Source of the DNA: Bacteroidota bacterium
GTDB lineage: Bacteria; Bacteroidota; Bacteroidia; Bacteroidales; VadinHA17
DNA: 39,392 bases
Direction: 5' to 3'
Assembly (NCBI GenBank): GCA_022703405.1
Contig: JAKLDT010000010.1
Span: 1 to 39,392, forward strand
Notes under the pieces: generated by a model
Told to the model about the DNA's origin: nothing
Database searches by the model: none
The model's input: the letters and a program-made list of their open reading frames with translations, nothing else
Shown here: in pieces, positions 1-8,174 of the stretch
Layout: each line of letters starts with the position of its first letter
Numbering within the stretch: the first letter of the stretch is position 1
Program-made: the position numbers and the translations under genes

Positions 1-226
1 CCTGTTTGTTTATTTCTTCCTCAAAAATGTCATCAGACTTCTGGACATATCCTCCGGTATCGATTACAGAGAAATCCTTTCCATTCCAGTTTGACTTCCC
101 GTAGTTTCTGTCACGTGTTACACCGCTGACTTCATCAACAATTGCATCCCTTGAATCGGTAAGCCTGTTGAAAAGCGTTGATTTGCCTACGTTTGGTCTT
201 CCTACTATTGCAACTATATTGCTCAT
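1..226 (-). CDS. der: GTPase Der (EngA), N-terminal part, cut by window edge
   Basis: Der is a GTPase with two G domains that acts in assembly of the large ribosomal subunit. Only the first 75 codons are present, and the gene continues beyond base 1. Reading from the ATG at 226-224 gives [20 protein letters not shown], the Der-type Walker A (G1) motif. It is followed by the switch I region with GVTRDR and by the G3 motif DTGG. Der has DTGG where Era has DTPG, which separates the two families. The start lies 10 bases after the stop of era on the same strand, so the two are probably co-transcribed. Identification is firm; completeness cannot be judged. Confidence 0.95.
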   Translation of the reverse strand, partial: MSNIVAIVGRPNVGKSTLFNRLTDSRDAIVDEVSGVTRDRNYGKSNWNGKDFSVIDTGGYVQKSDDIFEEEINKQ

Positions 227-236
227 TAATAATTAG

Positions 237-1124
237 TTAATTGTTTTGCTGATAGCCGAATTTCTTTAGCATTGCAGGCTTATCCCTCCAGTCCTTCGAC
301 ACCTTCACATATACCTCAAGAAATACTTTCTTCCTGAAAAAATCTTCCATGTCATGCCTTGCTTCAGTTCCGACCCTTTTCAGCATTGAGCCCTTATGAC
401 CTATAATAATACCTTTCTGACTGTCACGCGCAACATGAATCACCGCCCTTATCCTGTTTATATTTTCTTCTTCAATAAAGCTTTCAATCTCAATCTCAAC
501 TGAATAGGGTATTTCCTTCTTGTAATATTTTAATATTTTCTCGCGGATAATTTCCGAGGCAAAGAAACGATCAATTTTGTCAGTCAGCTGATCCTTCGGG
601 AAAAATGCTTCGCCTTCAGGAAGCTTTGCAAGAATTGAATTCAAAAGTATGTCGAGATTGAAGTTCCTGAGAGCTGAGACAGGAATTACAGGCGAACCGG
701 GAAATGCGGAATGCCATATTTCCACAATCTTTTCAAGTTCTTCCTGGTTTGACAGATCCACCTTGTTGATTACAATGACAACAGGAATTCCCGACTGCCC
801 GATTTTTTCAATATATTCTCCCTGGTGTGCTGATTTTTCAGTAACATCTGTTACATATATTATAAGGTCGGCATCAGTAAGGGCTATGTTTACAGAGTCC
901 ATCATTGTCTCCTGCAGCCTGTAACTTGGCTTGAGAATGCCAGGGGTGTCAGAATATACTATCTGGAAATCATCTCCGTTTACTATCCCCATTATCCTGT
1001 GCCGGGTGGTCTGGGCTTTTGATGTGACAATTGAAAGCTTCTCACCGACGAGGGCATTCATCATTGTCGATTTGCCGACATTGGGATTGCCGAGGATGTT
1101 TACAAAACCTGATTTATGACTCAT
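237..1124 (-). CDS. era: GTPase Era
   Basis: Era is a membrane-associated GTPase that binds the 3' end of 16S rRNA and helps mature the small ribosomal subunit. The 295-residue protein has the usual family length. The G domain shows G1 GNPNVGKS (12-19), the TTRHR switch I region near 39-43, G3 DTPG (59-62), G4 NKVD (120-123) and G5 SAL (150-152). The C-terminal KH domain carries the GHKG loop at 242-245. The start lies 4 bases after the stop of the pseudouridine synthase and the stop lies 10 bases before der. This gives a compact translation-related operon rluB-like > era > der. Nothing in the protein looks unusual. Confidence 0.97.
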   Translation of the reverse strand: MSHKSGFVNILGNPNVGKSTMMNALVGEKLSIVTSKAQTTRHRIMGIVNGDDFQIVYSDTPGILKPSYRLQETMMDSVNIALTDADLIIYVTDVTEKSAHQGEYIEKIGQSGIPVVIVINKVDLSNQEELEKIVEIWHSAFPGSPVIPVSALRNFNLDILLNSILAKLPEGEAFFPKDQLTDKIDRFFASEIIREKILKYYKKEIPYSVEIEIESFIEEENINRIRAVIHVARDSQKGIIIGHKGSMLKRVGTEARHDMEDFFRKKVFLEVYVKVSKDWRDKPAMLKKFGYQQNN

Positions 1125-1128
1125 TATT

Positions 1129-1872
1129 CTAAAAAATACCTCTTTTAAGCATGCTTATTTCCTTTTCATTCAGGAATCTCCATTTACCTCTTGGGAGGTT
1201 TTTCTTTGTAAGGCCGGCGAAATATACCCTGTCGAGTTTGCGCACATTATATCCGAGTTTTTCGAACATCCTGCGCACCACCCTGTTCTGACCTGAGTGA
1301 AGCTCAATGCCTATCTGCGACCTGTCCTCCTCATCTGCATACGAAACTGCATCAGCAACAACAATGCCGTCTTCAAGTTCTATTCCTTCAGTCAGCCTGA
1401 AAAGATCATTCCTGGCTACGTCGCGGTCAAGAAATACGTGGTAAATTTTCCTTCTTTTATATTTGGGATGAGTAAGCTTGCCTGTCAGTTCACCGTCATT
1501 TGTCAGCAGCAGAACGCCTGTTGTAGCCCTGTCAAGTCTTCCAACAGGATAAACCCTTTCCCTGAAATCACTGCCAAGCAGGTCAAGCACTGTCTTGCTG
1601 GCATGCGGGTCCTCCACTGTGGTAACGTAATCCTTGGGCTTGTTCATAAGGATGTAGACCTTTTTTTCAGCTGTAAGCCTTTTATTCCTGTATCTGACAT
1701 CATCTTTAAGTGAAACCTTTGTTCCGAGGTCAGTGACTTTTTTCCCGTTCACGGTAATAAAGCCATTCCTTATAAGCTCATCAGCATCGCGGCGCGAACA
1801 GGTGCCGCTGTTTGATATAAACCTGTTGAGCCTTATCAGATTATCGCTTGCAGCAGGTTTTTTCGTCTCCAT
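1129..1872 (-). CDS. rluB: rRNA pseudouridine synthase, RsuA/RluB family
   Basis: Proteins of this family isomerise a uridine to pseudouridine in ribosomal RNA. The N-terminal 13-60 region is an S4 RNA-binding domain (IRLNRFISNSGTCSRRDAD). The catalytic motif GRLDRATTG is at 111-119, with the nucleophile-type aspartate at D114. The 247-residue length fits the RluB/RluE/RsuA group. I cannot separate RluB from RsuA by sequence reading alone, so the symbol is the most likely choice and not certain. It is the first gene of the minus-strand operon with era and der. A Bacteroidota-type -7 element TACCTTTG lies upstream at 1893-1900 on the minus strand, but I see no clear -33 TTG partner. Confidence 0.85.
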   Translation of the reverse strand: METKKPAASDNLIRLNRFISNSGTCSRRDADELIRNGFITVNGKKVTDLGTKVSLKDDVRYRNKRLTAEKKVYILMNKPKDYVTTVEDPHASKTVLDLLGSDFRERVYPVGRLDRATTGVLLLTNDGELTGKLTHPKYKRRKIYHVFLDRDVARNDLFRLTEGIELEDGIVVADAVSYADEEDRSQIGIELHSGQNRVVRRMFEKLGYNVRKLDRVYFAGLTKKNLPRGKWRFLNEKEISMLKRGIF

Positions 1873-1968
1873 ATCAGTTAATTATCAGGCTGCAAAGGTA
1901 CGATTATTTGGCGATAATCCGATTTGATGTTTTTTTTTGCAACTTTGTGAGCTTATAAAACAGAAAAA

Positions 1969-3351
1969 ATGGCCTTAATAAAATCAATTTCAGGGATCAG
2001 GGGAACTATAGGTGGAAAGCCGGGTGAAAATCTGACACCTCCCGACATTGTAAAGTTCACTTCAGCATACGGAACCTGGATCAGGCGCAGGTGCGGAAAA
2101 CCGAACCCTGAAGTTGTTGTTGGTCGTGACGGAAGGAAGTCAGGAAGCATGGTGCAGGCAATTATTGTGAACACATTGAGGAGCACCGGGATTAATGTCA
2201 CTGAACTTGGAATGGCAACTACGCCAACGGTTGAGATGGCTGTAACAGGCACTAAGGCTGACGGGGGGATAATAATTACCGCAAGCCATAATCCTGCAGA
2301 ATGGAATGCCCTCAAGCTGCTTACAGAAGCCGGTGAATTTCTGAATGCAGCCGAAGGCAATGAGGTTCTTGAACTTGGAGACAGGGATGATTTTGAATTT
2401 TGTCAAGTCGATGAACTTGGGAAAGTGCAGAATGATGACAGCTGGGGAAAAAAGCACATTGAAAGTATACTTGCATTGAAGCTTGTAGACAGGGAAGCAA
2501 TAAGGCAGGCTGGATTTACCGTGGCTGTCGATTGCATTAATTCCGTTGGCGGCATAATTGTGCCTCAGCTTCTTAAGGAGCTTGGTGTTAAGAATGTTGT
2601 GGAGCTTAATACAAATCCTGACGGTAATTTTGCGCATAATCCTGAGCCTCTGCCTCAGAATCTTCATGATATTTCTGAACTGGTACTGAAGGAAAAAGCT
2701 GATCTCGGCTTTGTTGTTGATCCTGACGTGGACAGGCTTGCAATAATATGCGAAGATGGTTCTATGTTCGGAGAGGAATACACACTTGTTGCCGTATCTG
2801 ATTATGTTCTGTCAAATGTGAAGGGAAGCACTGTTTCAAACCTGTCTTCTTCGCGGGCATTGAGGGATGTAAGCGAACAGCATGACTGCAGCTATTTCTC
2901 AGCTGCAGTGGGCGAAGTGAATGTTGTTGAGGAGATGAAGAAGAACAACTCAGTTATTGGTGGTGAGGGTAATGGCGGTATTATTTATCCCGAACTCCAT
3001 TATGGCCGTGATGCGCTTGTAGGAATAGCTCTCTTTCTTACTCATCTGGCAAAGAGCCGTTTAAGCTGCCTTCAGCTCAGAAAGAAATATCCTGAATATG
3101 TGATGGCCAAGAAAAAACAGGTATTATCCCCGTCTGCAGATTTCAGCAGTATCCTGAAAAAGATAAAGGAAGAATTCAAAGGTTTAAGGACTGATGAAAG
3201 AGATGGATTGTGGATTGGTACCGACACCGGATGGGTTCAGGTAAGAAAATCAAACACAGAACCCGTCATGAGAATTTATTCAGAAGGCAGAACAATTTCG
3301 GAAGCTGAGGGTTTGGCTGATAAGGTAATAGAAATTGTTAAAAAAGCATAA
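1969..3351 (+). CDS. glmM: Phosphoglucosamine mutase / phosphohexomutase
   Basis: This enzyme is expected to convert glucosamine-6-phosphate to glucosamine-1-phosphate for peptidoglycan and lipopolysaccharide precursors. The 460-residue protein has the four-part alpha-D-phosphohexomutase layout. The phosphoserine loop TASHNP lies at 104-109 with active serine S106. The metal-binding loop DPDVDR is at 251-256, the sugar-binding loop GGEGNGG is near 325, and the phosphate-binding loop RKSNTEPVMR is near the C terminus. The N-terminal SGIRGT motif is typical. Some Bacteroidota homologues act on several phosphohexoses, so a phosphomannomutase activity cannot be excluded. It is transcribed divergently from the rluB-era-der operon, with only 96 bases between the two starts. 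Confidence 0.88.
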   Translation: MALIKSISGIRGTIGGKPGENLTPPDIVKFTSAYGTWIRRRCGKPNPEVVVGRDGRKSGSMVQAIIVNTLRSTGINVTELGMATTPTVEMAVTGTKADGGIIITASHNPAEWNALKLLTEAGEFLNAAEGNEVLELGDRDDFEFCQVDELGKVQNDDSWGKKHIESILALKLVDREAIRQAGFTVAVDCINSVGGIIVPQLLKELGVKNVVELNTNPDGNFAHNPEPLPQNLHDISELVLKEKADLGFVVDPDVDRLAIICEDGSMFGEEYTLVAVSDYVLSNVKGSTVSNLSSSRALRDVSEQHDCSYFSAAVGEVNVVEEMKKNNSVIGGEGNGGIIYPELHYGRDALVGIALFLTHLAKSRLSCLQLRKKYPEYVMAKKKQVLSPSADFSSILKKIKEEFKGLRTDERDGLWIGTDTGWVQVRKSNTEPVMRIYSEGRTISEAEGLADKVIEIVKKA

Positions 3352-3513
3352 TCGGTTATTTTACAGGATTGTTCCGGGAATAATGTGAGGTATGAAGTTG
3401 TCATTTACTATAACCTGCATGTTAATGCCGGGTTAATTATTGTTAATGAGAATGTTCAATTTACACATTTTAATATTTTTGCACGGCTTTAGGCATATAA
3501 TAAATAGTATCAG

Positions 3514-5112
3514 ATGAAAAGAACGGTCATTATAACAGGAGTAGTAGTTGTTGTGGCAATCATAATACTTGTTTTATTCAACAGGGCTGCTTCAAAGAAG
3601 GATATCGCCAATCTTTATGCAGAATCGAAGAAAGGCCAGTTTGATATAGTTGTTACGACTACAGGAGAACTTCAGGCTGAGAATTCAACAGATATCCGCG
3701 GTCCGGAGTTTACACGGGCAAGGAACGTCAGGGTGATGGATATTAAAATTCAGGATATGATTCCAGAAGGCACTGAAGTTAAAACAGGTGATTACATTGC
3801 CACCCTCGACAGGACTTCATTCGACAATACTCTTAAGGATGAGCTTGAAAGGCTGACAACATATCAGACCAACCTTGAGATGAAGATACTTGATACAGCT
3901 GTTACCCTGAGCAATCTGAGAGACAATATCAAGAATCTCAGATTCACTGTTGAGGAAGCAGAGATTACTCTTCAGCAATCGAAATATGAACCTCCGACAA
4001 CGATTCGTCAGGCAGAGATAGCGCTTGACAAGGCTGAGAGATCCCTTGACCAGTCGATAAGGAGCTATGGACTGAAGGTTGAACAGGCAAAATCGGAAAT
4101 GAGAAATCAGAAAAACCAGCTTGCAGAACAGCAGCAGCGGGTAAAAGATCTTCAGGACCTTCTTGCCAATTTTATAATAAAGGCGCCATCATCAGGAATG
4201 GTTATATATAAGCGCGACAGGATGGGCAGCAAAAGGAAGGTTGGTTCATCAATAAATCCCTGGGACAATGTTGTTGCAACATTGCCTGATATGTCTTCAA
4301 TGCTGTCGAAAACCTATGTGAATGAAATAGATGTCAGCAAGGTCAAGGCAGGCCAGAAGGTTGAAATTGTTGTTGATGCTTTTCCCGAAAAGTCATATAC
4401 CGGGGTTGTAACAAGTGTTGCAAATATTGGTGAACAGCTGCCAAATGCTGATGCAAAAGTATTTGAGGTGCTCATAAAAGTCGATGGGTCAGATCCTATC
4501 CTCAGGCCATCAATGACAACAGGCAATAAGATAGTTACAAAGACTATTGACAATGTTACATATATTCCTCTTGAGTGTGTTCAGGCCGGAGCTGACAGCA
4601 TCCCATTTGTCTATCTGAAGAAGGGTGACAGGCAGGTTGTTGTGCTTGGGGAGTCGAACGAGAACAACGTAATTGTTGAACAGGGACTTGAGCCTGCTGT
4701 TCAGGTATATCTGAGCACGCCGGAAAGCCCTGAGGACTTCGACCTGAAAGGCCAGGAACTCATCAGTGTAATAAGGGATAAGGAGAAAGCCAGGAAGGAA
4801 GAGGAGAAGAGAATACGTGAAGAAGCATTGAAGGCTCGTGAACAGAATCAGATGGCAATGCCATTCGGCAACGGACAGGGTCCTTCACCTGAAATGATGC
4901 AGCGTTTCCAGAGAGCAGGAGGAGGAGCCCCGACACCTGAAATGATGCAGAGGATGCAGAGTGCCGGTGGCGGACAGGGAATGACCGGACCAAGGGACAC
5001 TGCAGCATTCAGAAGAATGAGAATGACAGGAGGTCAGCAGGGTGCTCAGCCGGGGAGCCGGCAACGCGATACAAGCAGAAGGACAACTGTGAAGGTTGAA
5101 ACACCGAAATAG
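3514..5112 (+). CDS. Periplasmic adaptor of a MacAB-type efflux system (HlyD/RND-MFP family)
   Basis: The protein should bridge an inner-membrane ABC permease and an outer-membrane TolC-type channel. Residues 5-22 form a hydrophobic signal anchor. They are followed by a split lipoyl/barrel-sandwich part and a long coiled-coil hairpin from about 105 to 220, rich in Glu, Gln and Leu. Beta-barrel domains follow to about residue 420. The last 110 residues are unusual: a charged helix (KEEEKRIREE) leads into a Gly/Gln/Pro/Met-rich tail in which EMMQR occurs twice. A -7-like element TATTTTTG lies at 3474-3481. The permease and TolC genes follow at once on the same strand, which supports the role. 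Confidence 0.85.
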   Translation: MKRTVIITGVVVVVAIIILVLFNRAASKKDIANLYAESKKGQFDIVVTTTGELQAENSTDIRGPEFTRARNVRVMDIKIQDMIPEGTEVKTGDYIATLDRTSFDNTLKDELERLTTYQTNLEMKILDTAVTLSNLRDNIKNLRFTVEEAEITLQQSKYEPPTTIRQAEIALDKAERSLDQSIRSYGLKVEQAKSEMRNQKNQLAEQQQRVKDLQDLLANFIIKAPSSGMVIYKRDRMGSKRKVGSSINPWDNVVATLPDMSSMLSKTYVNEIDVSKVKAGQKVEIVVDAFPEKSYTGVVTSVANIGEQLPNADAKVFEVLIKVDGSDPILRPSMTTGNKIVTKTIDNVTYIPLECVQAGADSIPFVYLKKGDRQVVVLGESNENNVIVEQGLEPAVQVYLSTPESPEDFDLKGQELISVIRDKEKARKEEEKRIREEALKAREQNQMAMPFGNGQGPSPEMMQRFQRAGGGAPTPEMMQRMQSAGGGQGMTGPRDTAAFRRMRMTGGQQGAQPGSRQRDTSRRTTVKVETPK

Positions 5113-5164
5113 GGTATCCTGTAACAGATTAAGAGAACCGGATTAACAACTAACAGATAATAAA

Positions 5165-6544
5165 ATGCTTAAGTTTTTTTTCAGGTATTATCATGATATC
5201 GAAATAGCTGTTGAATCAATAGTGTCGAATAAGCTTAAGTCGATGCTCACCGCACTGGGGATTATTTTCGGTGTAGCAGCAGTTATTGCCATGCTTGCAA
5301 TTGGTAAAGGTGCAAAACAGGAGATAATGGACCAGATGAAGATGGTTGGTGTAAATAATATCATCATTAATCCGGTTATCCAGGACAAATCTTCTTCATC
5401 AGATGAAGGTGAAAAACAGCAGAAAAAGTTTTCAAGAGGTCTGAGCATGCTCGATGTCGATGCAGTTAAGGAAACAATACCCTCAGTAAAAAGGATCAGT
5501 CCGGAGATTTCATTCAACTCAACAGCAATGATGAACGGAGTTAAATACACAGCAAAGCTTGTCGGTGTATCAAATGACTATTTTGAATTATATAACCTGC
5601 CGCTTGTGGCAGGAGCCTTTTTTAATGATTATCAGGAGGAAAACGGTATACAGGTTTGCATAATCGGAGCAAACATAAGAGCTAAATTCTTCAGTAAGAT
5701 TGATCCCATCGGCCAGTATATTAAGTTCAATGGAATATGGCTCAAGGTAATAGGCGTACTTCAGAAGACAAATGTAAGCCTTACAGGTTTTGAAGAAAAG
5801 GGAGTCAATGTTTACAACGACAATATCTATATACCAATTGAAACGATGCTGCTCCGTTATCAGAACAGGGCTCTTGTAAATACAAAGCTTGCTTCGGAAG
5901 CAACTAACCTGCAGTTCTTTGGCGGCGGAGGAATGATGGTATCCCGAATAGTATCAGGTAGTTCCGATGCCTCTTCTGATTCGGAAACCAACTATAATCA
6001 GCTCGACAGGATCGTGGTGCAGGTAGCTGAAACGGAACAGCTTCAGCCTACAACTGAAATCCTCAGCAGGATGCTTACAAGAAGACATTCAGGAGTTAAG
6101 GACTTCGAGCTTACTGTTCCCGAACTGTTGCTTAAGCAGCAGCAGAGAACAAAGGATATATTCAATATAGTGCTTGGAGCCATTGCAAGCATTTCACTTA
6201 TTGTGGGCGGTATTGGTATTATGAATATTATGTTCGCCTCGGTAATGGAGAGGATCAAGGAAATCGGGACAAGGATGGCTATCGGCGCCAAGAAGATGGA
6301 TATAGTTGTTCAGTTTCTTGCAGAAGCAGTGCTTATCAGCGTATCAGGAGGCTTTATTGGCATATTTTTCGGAGTTGTAATGGCGAAGCTAATTGAGCAG
6401 ATTGCCGGGATTATGACAATTGTCTCATTTTTCTCTGTTTTCATTGCCTTCGGAGTATCAGCTGCCGTCGGAGTTATTTTCGGTTATTCTCCTGCCAAAA
6501 GGGCTTCTGAGAGAGATCCTATAGAATCATTGAGATACGAATAA
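5165..6544 (+). CDS. MacB-like ABC transporter permease (no ATPase domain)
   Basis: This is an inner-membrane permease of the MacB/FtsX/LolCE type. One transmembrane helix lies near residues 25-48 (MLTALGIIFGVAAVIAMLAI). It is followed by a MacB periplasmic core domain of about 280 residues, and then by three helices of the FtsX domain between about 330 and 450. The sequence ends in SPAKRASERDPIESLRYE, a very typical end for this family. Classical MacB has an N-terminal ATPase domain that this protein lacks, so it needs a separate ATPase. None is encoded in the operon; the nearest is at 11805-12464. The gene sits between the adaptor and the TolC gene, with 52 and 7 bases of spacing. Confidence 0.88.
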   Translation: MLKFFFRYYHDIEIAVESIVSNKLKSMLTALGIIFGVAAVIAMLAIGKGAKQEIMDQMKMVGVNNIIINPVIQDKSSSSDEGEKQQKKFSRGLSMLDVDAVKETIPSVKRISPEISFNSTAMMNGVKYTAKLVGVSNDYFELYNLPLVAGAFFNDYQEENGIQVCIIGANIRAKFFSKIDPIGQYIKFNGIWLKVIGVLQKTNVSLTGFEEKGVNVYNDNIYIPIETMLLRYQNRALVNTKLASEATNLQFFGGGGMMVSRIVSGSSDASSDSETNYNQLDRIVVQVAETEQLQPTTEILSRMLTRRHSGVKDFELTVPELLLKQQQRTKDIFNIVLGAIASISLIVGGIGIMNIMFASVMERIKEIGTRMAIGAKKMDIVVQFLAEAVLISVSGGFIGIFFGVVMAKLIEQIAGIMTIVSFFSVFIAFGVSAAVGVIFGYSPAKRASERDPIESLRYE

Positions 6545-6551
6545 ACATATA

Positions 6552-8036
6552 ATGATGAGATATTTAGCACATATTCTGGTTTCTTCACTCCTGCTTGCGT
6601 TACCCTTTTCTTCTTATGCCCAGGAGATAAAAAAACTCACATTTGAGGATGTTATAAGGCTCTCGGAGGAACAGTCGCCCAATGCTCTTATGGCCAAGCA
6701 CCGGTACAGGGCAAGCTACTGGTCATACAGGACTTTTGTTGCTCAGTACAGGCCATCGCTTACGCTGACAGGCACAACCCCCGATTTCAGCAACTCTTAT
6801 GATAAGGTCTGGAACTCAACACTTAACGGTTATGAGTACCGGTCAACAAATACAATAAGCAATCTTGCTGCTCTTTCACTGTCACAGAATATAGGACTGA
6901 CCGGAGGATCAATTTCCCTGCAGTCAGAACTTAACCTCTTTAATGACCTTGAACTTGATACGAAAAAATTCATCACATCGCCCCTGAGTATCGGCCTTAA
7001 TCAGCCCATTTTCAGATATAATGCGTTGAAGTGGCAGAAGAAAACAGAACCGCTCAAGTATGAGGCTGCGAAAAAAACGTTCCTTTCAAACATTGAAATG
7101 GTACACCAGCAGGCTGTTATGAACTTCTTTTCTCTTGCGCTGGCACAGATTAACAAGCAGATTGCCGAGATGAACTATTCAAATGCCGATACGCTCTGGA
7201 GAATAGCCAAGGGAAGGTATGATCTTGGAACAATTGCCGAGGATGAACTTCTTCAGATGCAGCTTTCATGGCTGAATGCCGAAACCGCAAGGAAGGAGGC
7301 CGAGATGAACCTCCGTGACAGGGAAATAAGGCTCAGGTCTTTTCTTGGCTTTAATGATAATATACGAATTGAACTTGACCTCCCGTCACAGGTTCCGGAT
7401 CTTCAGGTTAATTCACAGGAGGTGTTTGACCTGGCAATGCAGAATAACCCTGAAATGATTAATCAGCAGCTTACGATCCTGACAGCTGAAAGCGCCGTTG
7501 CCCAGGCGAAAGCCGAAAAGGGTCTCAATGCAAACCTCATGGCTTCATTTGGTCTCCGGGATCAGGATCCTGAATTCTATCTTGCATACCGCGATCCTAA
7601 CCAGCAACAGAGAGTAAGGGTGGGAGTAACAATGCCGATACTTGACTGGGGACTTGGGAAAGGAAAATACAGGATGGCACAGTCGAGCCTTGAACTCGCC
7701 AGGGTTCAGTCCGAGCAGGCAATAACAGATTTTCAGCAGAATCTTCTGCTTGATGTAGAGCAGTTTAACCTGCAGGCTACACAGGTGGCAATTGCTGCAA
7801 AATCTGATACGGTTGCAATGAAAATGTTTGAAGTTACAAAGCAGAGATTTCTTATCGGTAAAATTGCCGTGCTTGAACTCAACAATGCCGACACAAAGAA
7901 AGACCAGAACAGAAGGGCTTATGTTCAGTCGCTTCAGAACTACTGGTCATACTTTTTCAATATCAGGAACCTCACACTTTTTGATTTCATAAACAGGAAG
8001 CCGCTTGACACTGATTATGAGAAGCTGCTGGAGTAA
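6552..8036 (+). CDS. TolC family outer-membrane efflux protein
   Basis: The protein is expected to form the outer-membrane channel of the export system encoded by the two genes upstream. A signal peptide occupies residues 1-23, with cleavage likely after SSYA. The mature part is dominated by long helices with repeated outer-membrane-efflux patterns, such as ARKEAEMNLRDREIRLR. There are two halves of similar design and a total of 494 residues, normal for TolC-like proteins in Bacteroidota. The start is 7 bases after the permease stop, which indicates co-transcription. The exported substrate cannot be inferred from the sequence. Confidence 0.88.
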   Translation: MMRYLAHILVSSLLLALPFSSYAQEIKKLTFEDVIRLSEEQSPNALMAKHRYRASYWSYRTFVAQYRPSLTLTGTTPDFSNSYDKVWNSTLNGYEYRSTNTISNLAALSLSQNIGLTGGSISLQSELNLFNDLELDTKKFITSPLSIGLNQPIFRYNALKWQKKTEPLKYEAAKKTFLSNIEMVHQQAVMNFFSLALAQINKQIAEMNYSNADTLWRIAKGRYDLGTIAEDELLQMQLSWLNAETARKEAEMNLRDREIRLRSFLGFNDNIRIELDLPSQVPDLQVNSQEVFDLAMQNNPEMINQQLTILTAESAVAQAKAEKGLNANLMASFGLRDQDPEFYLAYRDPNQQQRVRVGVTMPILDWGLGKGKYRMAQSSLELARVQSEQAITDFQQNLLLDVEQFNLQATQVAIAAKSDTVAMKMFEVTKQRFLIGKIAVLELNNADTKKDQNRRAYVQSLQNYWSYFFNIRNLTLFDFINRKPLDTDYEKLLE

Positions 8037-8174
8037 GAGGGGTTTTTGTGTACAATCTGTCTGACAGCACAATCATCTGATCAATAAATTATTCTTTTTA
8101 TAAAATTTTAATATCTTTGCGCCTCGATATTAAAGAGAAGAAATTTTATCAGATAATTCTTAAACAGAATACAA

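Noticed and set aside
2140-2667. Open frame on the minus strand inside glmM
   Set aside because: It is a shadow of the strongly supported glmM gene. It has no recognisable motif and its composition follows the coding strand.
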